This document shows positions 1 through 5,030 of a stretch of DNA of 7,930 bases, in pieces. The notes under the pieces are model-generated. The model was not told the origin of the DNA, did not search any database, and saw nothing but the letters and a program-made list of their open reading frames with translations. Where the stretch lies: contig JAEXPB010000040.1 in assembly GCA_023438965.1 (NCBI GenBank), forward strand, positions 1 through 7,930, in the 5' to 3' direction. Both the position numbers and the translations under genes were made by a program. How positions within the stretch are numbered: position 1 is the first letter of the stretch; every line of letters begins with the position of its first letter. This stretch comes from Bacillota bacterium. GTDB lineage: Bacteria; Bacillota; Clostridia; Saccharofermentanales; UBA5734.

Positions 1-411
1 CGCCAGATGCGCCAAATGATCCGAACGGCCATCCGCACACGGAACCAGGGCGATGCCATCGACGCCCTTGCTGATCAGCATCTCCAGGCATTGCTGTTCC
101 TTGGCTGGCTTGTCGTCCGAAATACCGAGCAGGACTGAATAACCCTTTTCTTCCGCCGCCCGATTGAATTCATCAACCAGGCTGGCAAAGAAGGGATTCT
201 TGATATCGGTGACGATCAGTCCGAGGCATTTGCTTTTCTGCAGCTTCAAATTGCGGGCATTCTGGTTGCTGTAGTAATTCATTGCCTTGGCTGTCTCCAG
301 AATCCTCGCCCGCGTCTCCTCGCTGAGACTGCCTTTGCCGCTCAAGGCCAGCGAAACGGTCGCGGTTGTAACGCCCAGCTTGCGAGCGATGTCGATCAGT
401 TTAACGCGCAT
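1..411 (-). CDS. LacI-family transcriptional regulator, N-terminal part (cut by window edge)
   Basis: The first 137 codons are present; the rest lies left of the window. Reading inward from the start, residues 1-25 form the LacI-type helix-turn-helix (LIDIARKLGV, then TTATVSLALSGKG), residues about 30-58 complete the headpiece and hinge (EETRARILETAKAMNYYSNQNARNL), and from about residue 62 the periplasmic-binding-protein-like effector domain begins (LGLIVTDIKNPFFASLVDEF, later GVDGIALVPC). The family consists of dimeric or tetrameric repressors, usually released by a sugar or similar ligand; the ligand cannot be read from this fragment. I chose the ATG at 409-411 because AGGAG precedes it by six bases; an in-frame ATG at 424-426 would add five residues but has no ribosome binding site. 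Two CG-centred operator-like sites between its promoter and start suggest autorepression (inference). It diverges from an antiporter gene that it might also control. Confidence 0.95.
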   Translation of the reverse strand, partial: MRVKLIDIARKLGVTTATVSLALSGKGSLSEETRARILETAKAMNYYSNQNARNLKLQKSKCLGLIVTDIKNPFFASLVDEFNRAAEEKGYSVLLGISDDKPAKEQQCLEMLISKGVDGIALVPCADGRSDHLAHLA

Positions 412-417
412 GGTTTG

Positions 418-422
418 CTCCT
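418..422 (-). promoter_or_regulatory. Ribosome binding site of the LacI-family gene
   Basis: AGGAG on the minus strand lies six bases upstream of the ATG at 409-411. It decides the start, because the in-frame ATG at 424-426 lies upstream of it. Confidence 0.7.
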
Positions 423-432
423 GCATTTCATG

Positions 433-470
433 AAATATACGATTAATTAGCTAAATTAAACGATTAACTT
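433..470. promoter_or_regulatory. Two LacI-type operator candidates in the lacI leader
   Basis: Two sites share ACGATTAA (439-446 and 460-467), spaced exactly 21 bases apart, about two helical turns. The promoter-proximal one, AAATTAAACGATTAACTT (453-470), is an 18-base imperfect palindrome centred on a CG step; seven of its nine symmetric pairs match. The other is centred on the CG at 440-441 and matches less well (five of eight pairs over 433-448). A central CG with A/T-rich flanks is the usual layout of LacI-family operators. Both sites fall at or just after the predicted lacI transcription start near 470, where a bound repressor would block transcription. A perfect 12-base palindrome, ATTTCATGAAAT (425-436), lies next to them. 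Binding by this LacI protein is inferred. Confidence 0.55.
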
Positions 471-476
471 GCCAAT

Positions 477-505
477 AGACTAGCATGCTGAACGGAGATT
501 GTCAA
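477..505 (-). promoter_or_regulatory. Promoter of the LacI-family gene
   Basis: On the minus strand, a perfect -35 box TTGACA (500-505) is followed by a 17-base spacer and the -10 box TAGTCT (477-482). The -10 is weak (three of six matches), but TG one base upstream (TGCTAGTCT) gives an extended -10. Transcription would start near 470, leaving a leader of about 60 bases that contains the operator candidates. Confidence 0.55.
479..489 (-). repeat. ACTAGCATGCT motif, copy 1 (lacI promoter)
   Basis: ACTAGCATGCT contains the perfect 8-base palindrome AGCATGCT. It overlaps the -10 region of the lacI promoter. Its exact reverse complement occurs at 611-621, so each copy reads AGCATGCTAGT in the direction of the gene it precedes. 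Confidence 0.6.
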
Positions 506-565
506 CTGGAGCCAAGGGTAGGCAGCCAGCGGAGACTTAGAAATAAACAGGTGAATTTTATTATC

Positions 566-597
566 TTATTGCAAAAAGTGCCGACATTTTGCAATAA
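566..597. promoter_or_regulatory. Perfect 11-base interrupted inverted repeat (operator candidate)
   Basis: The arms TTATTGCAAAA (566-576) and TTTTGCAATAA (587-597) are exact reverse complements separated by ten bases. The candidate -35 box of the plus-strand promoter lies in the spacer, so a dimeric protein bound here could block RNA polymerase. No T run follows on either strand, so it does not look like an intrinsic terminator. It does not resemble the CG-centred sites near the lacI start, so a different regulator is likely (inference). Confidence 0.55.
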
Positions 598-608
598 CCG
601 ATTATAAT
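581..608 (+). promoter_or_regulatory. Candidate promoter of the antiporter gene
   Basis: A perfect -10 box TATAAT (603-608) follows CCGACA (581-586, four of six matches to TTGACA) at a 16-base spacing. The predicted start near 615 gives a leader of about 70 bases before the ATG at 688. The -35 is imperfect, as expected for a regulated promoter. Confidence 0.45.
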
Positions 609-610
609 AA

Positions 611-621
611 AGCATGCTAGT
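611..621 (+). repeat. AGCATGCTAGT motif, copy 2 (antiporter promoter)
   Basis: This is the exact reverse complement of the 11 bases at 479-489. It lies immediately after the -10 box, across the predicted transcription start of the antiporter gene. The two copies face each other 121 bases apart in the shared intergenic region. Confidence 0.6.
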
Positions 622-687
622 TCAATTTCTCTGTCTGAGGATCGGTTGAGAAACTCGCCGCCTTGTCATCAGATAGGATCGCCTGCC

Positions 688-1887
688 ATGCTGCTCAGCC
701 TTTCCCTGATCTTTCTGATCGGTTTTGCCCTGAAGGGCATCTGCCAAAAGCTGCGCCTGCCCGGCCTGCTGGGCCTGCTGCTGGCCGGCGTGCTGCTCGG
801 GCCGCAGATCCTCAACCTGATCGACGGCAATCTGCAGAGCATATCCGCCGATCTGCGCCGGATAGCCCTGATCGTTATCCTGGTCCGCGCCGGGCTTTCC
901 ATCGACCTGAAGGATCTGCGGCAAGCCGGTCGCCCGGCCCTGCTGCTTTGCTTCTTGCCGGCTGGTCTGGAAATCGCCGGCGTCCTGCTGCTGGCGCCGC
1001 CGCTGCTGCATATTTCGCGGCTGGAGGCAGCCATGCTGGGTGCCATTCTCGCCGCCGTCTCACCGGCCATCACGGTGCCGAAAATGATCCATCTGCACGA
1101 AGCCGGTTACGGCCGGCAGCGCCATATCCCGCAGATTGTCATGGCTGGGGCGTCGGTGGACAATATTTTCAACATCGCGCTTTTCACCGCACTGCTGGGC
1201 ATCTATACCAGCCAGTCCTTCAGCCCGCTGGCCCTGATCAAAATACCTTTGGGCCTGGTCAGCGGTTTGCTGGTCGGACTTGGCTTGGGCCGGGGTTTGG
1301 TGATCCTGTTCCGGCGGATCCATATGCGTGATACCGTCAAAGTCCTGATCATTCTGGGTCTGGCCCTGGGCCTGGCCGGCAGCGAAGCACTCGTCACGCC
1401 AATCGTGCCTTTCTCCGGGCTGCTGGCGGTCATGGCGCTCGGGGTGGCCATTCTGCGCTTCTACGAGCCGCTGGCGAAAAGAATCGCCGGTAAATTCAAC
1501 CAGGTCTGGGTCGCGGCCGAATTGATCCTCTTTGTGCTGCTGGGTGCGATCGTCGATCTCCGCGCCGTGGCGAGCGCCGGCCTGGCTGTGGTCCTGCTGG
1601 TTCTCGCCGCGCTGGCCTGCCGGTCGGCCGGTGTGCTTTTGAGTCTGGCCGGCACCGGCATTCCCTGGCCGGAAAAAGTATTCTGCATCATCGCTTATTG
1701 GCCCAAGGCAACCGTCCAGGCGGCGATCGGCGCCCTGCCGCTGGCGGCGGGCGTCCCGGCCGGCGGCCTGATCCTCGCCGCCGCGGTGATCGCAGTCCTG
1801 GTCACCGCACCATTGGGCGCGGTCGGAATGGAATTGGCCGCGCCGCGCTTATTGTCCCGGCCCCACCCGCCGGAAACGGCCGGGTGA
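688..1887 (+). CDS. Cation:proton antiporter (sodium/hydrogen exchanger superfamily)
   Basis: A 399-residue, strongly hydrophobic integral membrane protein with roughly 11-12 membrane segments, a normal length for the short Na+/H+ exchanger family (CPA type). Diagnostic stretches are RLPGLLGLLLAGVLLGP (23-39), RAGLSIDLKDLRQAG (67-81), VSPAITVPKMI (124-134), GASVDNIFNIALFT (154-167) and YWPKATVQAAIGA (337-349). It would exchange a monovalent cation for protons across the cytoplasmic membrane; the ion cannot be told from sequence. The central acidic pair, expected as Asp-Asp or Asn-Asp, reads Asp158-Asn159. I chose the ATG at 688 because AGGA lies nine bases upstream and the first membrane segment starts at once; an in-frame TTG at 646 after GAGGA would add 14 residues. 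The last 39 bases overlap the convergent AraC-family gene. Confidence 0.9.
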   Translation: MLLSLSLIFLIGFALKGICQKLRLPGLLGLLLAGVLLGPQILNLIDGNLQSISADLRRIALIVILVRAGLSIDLKDLRQAGRPALLLCFLPAGLEIAGVLLLAPPLLHISRLEAAMLGAILAAVSPAITVPKMIHLHEAGYGRQRHIPQIVMAGASVDNIFNIALFTALLGIYTSQSFSPLALIKIPLGLVSGLLVGLGLGRGLVILFRRIHMRDTVKVLIILGLALGLAGSEALVTPIVPFSGLLAVMALGVAILRFYEPLAKRIAGKFNQVWVAAELILFVLLGAIVDLRAVASAGLAVVLLVLAALACRSAGVLLSLAGTGIPWPEKVFCIIAYWPKATVQAAIGALPLAAGVPAGGLILAAAVIAVLVTAPLGAVGMELAAPRLLSRPHPPETAG

Positions 1888-2598
1888 TTGGTTGAACGCC
1901 TGCTTGAAAATCGTCGATAATTGCGATTCGTTGTAAAAGCCGCAGTCCTGGGCGATCCGGGCCAAAGGCAGATCGGTCTGCCGCAGGAGTTCCTGCGCCC
2001 GGGCCAACCGCCGCCCGATCAGGTAATTGGTCGGTGACTGACCGGTCTTTTCTTTAAAGAGATGGCGAAAACGGTGATAGCTGTAACCGGTCAGTTCCGC
2101 CAGGGCAACCAGGTCAGCCGGCTGGCTGCAGTTCTCGTCGAGATAATGGACAGCATAGGCCAGGCCGCCCGGCTGGCGCTGTTCGCCGGAATCGAGGCGG
2201 GCCAGCTCGATCAGGACTTCGCCAGCCAGCAGGTCCATCCGGCGTTCGTAGAACCTGCGGTGGTCGCGCATTTCCTGGCGAATCTGCTGCATCAGCTGCC
2301 GGACCGGACGAGCTTCGCCATCCGGATAAACGCCATTGGCCAGCCGGATGTCCGGCGCTTCATAATCCAGTCCGATGAAAAGCACCTGAAGTGCTGTCTG
2401 TCGATATTCATCATGATCGCAGCCTGGCTCGATGATCGCCATGTAGTCCGGATTATAAGCGTAGCGGACGCCATTGATGACGGTGCTGCCTGTTCCACTC
2501 AAATAATAAACGATTTCATAGCAGTCATGCCGATGCATCGCTGCGGTAGAATCGCTTGGATGCGCATAATAACTGACAAATTTCACTTGGCACTTCAT
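1849..2598 (-). CDS. AraC-family transcriptional regulator with N-terminal cupin-like domain
   Basis: 249 residues. Residues about 20-65 are a cupin-like sensor arm typical of the family (MHRHDCYEIVYYLSGTGSTV, then IEPGCDHDE). Residues about 145-245 are the AraC DNA-binding domain with two helix-turn-helix units: DLVALAELTGYSYHRFRHLF (162-181) and LPLARIAQDCGFYNESQL (210-227), then FKQAFNQSPGRFRRV. The first domain would bind a small metabolite and the second DNA; the family mostly activates. It diverges from the nucleoside-hydrolase-like and amidohydrolase genes, which it probably controls (inference). The start is uncertain: I prefer the ATG at 2596-2598, preceded by GAGGGGG at an unusually long distance (11 bases). 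An in-frame TTG at 2641-2643 would add 15 residues but lies upstream of the predicted -10 box. The 3' end overlaps the antiporter gene tail to tail. Confidence 0.9.
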   Translation of the reverse strand: MKCQVKFVSYYAHPSDSTAAMHRHDCYEIVYYLSGTGSTVINGVRYAYNPDYMAIIEPGCDHDEYRQTALQVLFIGLDYEAPDIRLANGVYPDGEARPVRQLMQQIRQEMRDHRRFYERRMDLLAGEVLIELARLDSGEQRQPGGLAYAVHYLDENCSQPADLVALAELTGYSYHRFRHLFKEKTGQSPTNYLIGRRLARAQELLRQTDLPLARIAQDCGFYNESQLSTIFKQAFNQSPGRFRRVGPGQ

Positions 2599-2622
2599 TG
2601 TCGACGCAACCCCCTCAGCCAG

Positions 2623-2651
2623 ATCGTAGATGTTTCCAGCCAATCTGACAA
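2623..2651 (-). promoter_or_regulatory. Candidate promoter of the AraC-family gene
   Basis: On the minus strand, TTGTCA (2646-2651, five of six matches) and TACGAT (2623-2628, four of six) are 17 bases apart. The transcript would start near 2616, giving a very short leader of about 18 bases before the ATG at 2596-2598. This argues against the upstream TTG start. Confidence 0.4.
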
Positions 2652-2676
2652 TAGCACAGTTCCCGTTGGCGTGCTA
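2652..2676. promoter_or_regulatory. Short interrupted inverted repeat between the divergent genes
   Basis: TAGCAC (2652-2657) and GTGCTA (2671-2676) are exact reverse complements separated by 13 bases, just upstream of the candidate araC-type promoter, where an activator or autoregulator could sit. The arms are only six bases, so chance is possible. Confidence 0.3.
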
Positions 2677-2681
2677 GCATG
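2674..2681 (-). repeat. CTAGCATG motif, copy 3 (upstream of the nucleoside-hydrolase-like gene)
   Basis: The sequence GCTAGCATGAT (2673-2683) matches nine of the eleven bases of ACTAGCATGCT at 479-489. It lies in the third control region of the window, about 60 bases upstream of the predicted araC-type transcription start. CTAG occurs only four times in this window, and three of those are inside this motif. Confidence 0.45.
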
Positions 2682-2719
2682 ATCATAGAATCTTCACGTC
2701 ATAAAGCGCCGGCGGCGCG

Positions 2720-2724
2720 GGAGG
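2720..2724 (+). promoter_or_regulatory. Ribosome binding site of the nucleoside-hydrolase-like gene
   Basis: GGAGG, five bases before the ATG at 2730-2732. It sets the start there rather than at the in-frame ATG at 2679, which has no such site. Confidence 0.75.
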
Positions 2725-2729
2725 TAATC

Positions 2730-3647
2730 ATGCCCAAGTTCGATCGTGCAACGTTGCTCAATCAATTAGAATCGCCCCAGGGAATGGTCCATATGGTTTT
2801 GGACACCGACACTTATAATGAAATCGACGACCAGTTCGCCCTGGCGTATGCCTTGCGTTCACCGGAGCGGCTGCTGGTCGATGCCGTTTATGCCGCGCCT
2901 TTCTTCAACAGCCGCTCAACCGGTCCGGCCGACGGCATGCAGCGCAGCTATGACGAAATCCTGAAAGTGTTCGGTCTCCTCGGTGTGGATCCGGCCGGTC
3001 GGGTTTTCAAGGGATCCACGGATTATCTGGCCGATGAGCGGACACCGCAGGACAGCGACGCCGCCCGCGACCTGGTCCGGCGAGCCTTGGCCTTCACTAG
3101 CCGCCAACCCAACGAGCGGCTCTATGTTGTCGCCATCGGTGCGATCACCAATGTCGCCTCGGCCATCATCCTGGAACCGGCGATCATCGACAAGATCGTC
3201 GTCGTCTGGCTGGGCGGACATGCCCTGAACTGGCCGGACACCCGTGAATTCAACCTGAAGCAGGATCCCGCCGCCGCCCGGGTGATCTTCGATTGCGGCG
3301 TCCCGGTCATCCACTTCCCCTGTTTCGGCGTAACGACCCACCTGTTGACGACGATTCCCGAGCTCGAGGCCTGTCTGGCACACCGCAGCGCGATCGGCGA
3401 TTACCTGACCGAGATCGTGCGCGGCTACACGGATGCGCCATTTGCCTGGTCGAAAGTGATCTGGGATGTCGTGACCATCGCCTGGCTGATCAATCCGGCC
3501 TGGGTGCCGACCCAGATCGTCCCCAGCCCGATCGTGACCGAGCAAGTCACCTGGGACTTCGATGCCGCCCGGCATCCGATCCGCAGCGCGACCTATCTCC
3601 ACCGGGATCCGATTTTCGCCGATCTGTTCCGGAAACTGGGCGAATAG
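2730..3647 (+). CDS. Nucleoside-hydrolase-like protein (inosine-uridine hydrolase superfamily, variant subgroup)
   Basis: 305 residues, close to the usual length of about 310. The N-terminal strand VLDTDTYNEIDDQFALAYAL (23-42) carries the aspartate cluster that holds the catalytic calcium in this superfamily (Asp25, Asp27, Asp33, Asp34). Other hallmarks are GAITNVASAI (137-146), and EFNLKQDPAAARVIF (173-187), which matches the EFN-x-DPEAA stretch. Known members cleave the N-glycosidic bond of ribonucleosides in the cytoplasm. Two departures are visible: the motif has two extra residues compared with the classical DxDxxxDD, and Trp245-Asp246 stands where classical enzymes have His-Asp, so the catalytic histidine is missing while the calcium aspartate remains. 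I recall related bacterial proteins with the same DTDTYNEIDD form, so this is probably a distinct subgroup with its own substrate. It is followed after 44 bases by the amidohydrolase gene and diverges from the AraC-type regulator. Confidence 0.85.
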   Translation: MPKFDRATLLNQLESPQGMVHMVLDTDTYNEIDDQFALAYALRSPERLLVDAVYAAPFFNSRSTGPADGMQRSYDEILKVFGLLGVDPAGRVFKGSTDYLADERTPQDSDAARDLVRRALAFTSRQPNERLYVVAIGAITNVASAIILEPAIIDKIVVVWLGGHALNWPDTREFNLKQDPAAARVIFDCGVPVIHFPCFGVTTHLLTTIPELEACLAHRSAIGDYLTEIVRGYTDAPFAWSKVIWDVVTIAWLINPAWVPTQIVPSPIVTEQVTWDFDAARHPIRSATYLHRDPIFADLFRKLGE

Positions 3648-3652
3648 CAGTA

Positions 3653-3658
3653 TATAAT
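3653..3658 (+). promoter_or_regulatory. Isolated -10-like box before the amidohydrolase gene
   Basis: A perfect TATAAT sits in the AT-rich gap between the two enzyme genes, but no convincing -35 box lies 16-18 bases upstream. It may be a weak internal promoter or chance. Confidence 0.2.
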
Positions 3659-3679
3659 ATAACTCATCATATGGTTCAT

Positions 3680-3683
3680 GGAG
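3680..3683 (+). promoter_or_regulatory. Ribosome binding site of the amidohydrolase gene
   Basis: GGAG lies eight bases before the ATG at 3692-3694. It is only two bases from the in-frame ATG at 3686-3688 and downstream of the one at 3671-3673, so 3692 is the best start. Confidence 0.5.
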
Positions 3684-3691
3684 CAATGCCG

Positions 3692-4945
3692 ATGTACAGC
3701 AGCCGGTCCGAACAACCCGCCACGATCATCCGCGCCAAGGGCGTCTATAACAGCGCCGCTCGAGCTTATATCGGTCAAGTGGTTTTATTGTCCGCCGGCC
3801 GGATTGCCCGGATCGGCGATTTCGAGCCGTTAACCGCCCAGGCTCCCGATGCCGCGGTTCTGGACTATAGCGGATTTTATCTGCTGCCTGGCCTGATCAA
3901 TACCCATGTTCATCTGGAATTCGACCCGACCGCGGATGTCCGCCTGAAATACATCACCGGCGATCCCGGTCTCCGGCTGCTGATGGCGGCCCACCAGGCC
4001 GAAGCCATGCTGCTTTCCGGTGTCACCACCGCGCGCGATGCCGGTAGCAGCCTGCAGCTGCTGGCCCTGCAAGACCCGGCGGCCGGGCACGATCGGTCTT
4101 TGCCGCGCCTGCAGCTGGCCGGCCCGCCGATCACCCGGACCGGCGGTCACCTGCACTTCATTCCCGGATCAACGGCCGATTCACCTGACGAGTTGGTCCA
4201 GGCGGTCGAACAGCGCCGTCAAGCCGGCTGCACCGCCATTAAGATCATCGCCAGCGGTGGCCAGCTGACGCCCGGTTCGCTGCCGGAAAAGGCCACCTAT
4301 TCGGCCGAAGAAATCCGCCTGGTCACTGCAGCGGCCGAGCGATGGGGACTGCCGACCTTCGCGCACTGCCTGACCACCGAATCGATGCTCAATGCCTGGC
4401 GCGGCGGCGTCCAATGCCTGGAGCACTGCGCCTGCTTCGTCCGCAATCCGGACAACCAGCTGCTGGAGCGAATCTACGAAACCGGGCGCATGGCTGAAAT
4501 GCACGGACCGGACCGCTTCTTCATGTCGGCCATCTCTAACAATTATCACGCATTCGACCATTGTCGGCAGCAACCGGAGCTGCAGACGGCACGCGAAGCT
4601 TTCCTGCTGGAGCAGGAAGAACGCAATTGCCGGATCTTCCGGAAATTGGCCGCATTGGGGCTGCAACCGGTCGTCGGCACGGACGCCGGCTGCGCCAGCA
4701 CCTATTTCGATGAAACCTGGCTGGAATTGGACATTTTAAACCGGCGCTGCGGCCTGGCTCCGGCGGAAGTCATCCAGGCCGCCACCGTCAACGGCGCGGC
4801 GGCATTGGGTCTCTCGCGCGAGACCGGTCAACTGGCACCGGGATTGTCGGCGGACATCATTGCCCTGCCGGAGGACCCGCTGCGGGATATTGGCGCTTTC
4901 CGACAGGTCGGGCATGTAATTTTGCGCGGGCAAGTCGTCCGATAG
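3692..4945 (+). CDS. Metal-dependent amidohydrolase (imidazolonepropionase/prolidase-like)
   Basis: 417 residues, a usual length. The order of motifs fits the binuclear-metal amidohydrolase superfamily: a small N-terminal beta domain (IIRAKGVYNS, GRIARIGD), then LPGLINTHVHLEFD (65-78) with His72-x-His74, GVTTARDAGS (110-119), IKIIASGGQLTPGS (183-196) with Lys184 as the likely carboxylated bridging lysine, FAHC with His225, LEHC with His245, GTDAG (329-333) with the catalytic Asp331, and the C-terminal AATVNGAAALGL and LAPGLSADIIAL stretches. All expected metal ligands are present, so it should be active. Close relatives in this branch include imidazolonepropionase-like hydrolases and dipeptidases acting on Xaa-Pro or Xaa-Arg; the substrate here is unknown. 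There is no signal peptide, so it is cytoplasmic. It is probably co-transcribed with the upstream nucleoside-hydrolase-like gene (44-base gap), which suggests consecutive steps on one compound (inference). Confidence 0.88.
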   Translation: MYSSRSEQPATIIRAKGVYNSAARAYIGQVVLLSAGRIARIGDFEPLTAQAPDAAVLDYSGFYLLPGLINTHVHLEFDPTADVRLKYITGDPGLRLLMAAHQAEAMLLSGVTTARDAGSSLQLLALQDPAAGHDRSLPRLQLAGPPITRTGGHLHFIPGSTADSPDELVQAVEQRRQAGCTAIKIIASGGQLTPGSLPEKATYSAEEIRLVTAAAERWGLPTFAHCLTTESMLNAWRGGVQCLEHCACFVRNPDNQLLERIYETGRMAEMHGPDRFFMSAISNNYHAFDHCRQQPELQTAREAFLLEQEERNCRIFRKLAALGLQPVVGTDAGCASTYFDETWLELDILNRRCGLAPAEVIQAATVNGAAALGLSRETGQLAPGLSADIIALPEDPLRDIGAFRQVGHVILRGQVVR

Positions 4946-4959
4946 ATCGGCAACTGCGC

Positions 4960-4989
4960 ATGACAATTCATTATGGACTGGCGTATAAT
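4960..4989 (+). promoter_or_regulatory. Promoter of the glycerol-1-phosphate dehydrogenase gene
   Basis: ATGACA (4960-4965, five of six matches) and a perfect TATAAT (4984-4989) are 18 bases apart. The transcript would start near 4996, about 35 bases before the ATG. It begins 15 bases after the amidohydrolase stop, so the dehydrogenase can be expressed separately. Confidence 0.65.
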
Positions 4990-5003
4990 GGCGTCAGTCC
5001 ATA
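4972..5003. promoter_or_regulatory. 32-base interrupted palindrome centred on the -10 box (operator candidate)
   Basis: The arms TATGGACTG (4972-4980) and CAGTCCATA (4995-5003) are perfect reverse complements around 14 bases. After one mismatch, two more pairs (CG with CG) continue the symmetry inward, so 11 of the first 12 pairs match. The centre (4987/4988) falls within TATAAT, so a protein bound to both arms would occlude the promoter. Only the 3' arm would be transcribed, so it is a DNA site rather than an RNA hairpin. The regulator is unknown. Confidence 0.6.
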
Positions 5004-5030
5004 TTTTGTTTACCGATAGGAGATACCGAC

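Noticed and set aside
566..597. The inverted repeat as an intrinsic terminator
   Set aside because: The stem is AT-rich and no T run follows it in either direction; its place at a promoter fits an operator better.
646..687. TTG start at 646 for the antiporter (14 extra residues)
   Set aside because: Although GAGGA precedes it closely, the extension (MRNSPPCHQIGSPA) is not membrane-like and family members start at the first membrane helix. It is kept only as an alternative.
2062..2682. Open frame of 206 codons on the plus strand opposite the AraC-family gene
   Set aside because: It is a shadow of the AraC gene; the minus-strand frame has clear cupin-like and helix-turn-helix motifs, while this one has none.
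3293..3691. Upstream extension of the amidohydrolase reading frame by about 130 codons
   Set aside because: It overlaps the nucleoside-hydrolase-like gene in another frame, encodes an Arg/Asp/Pro-rich sequence with no family features, and the true start at 3692 has its own ribosome binding site.
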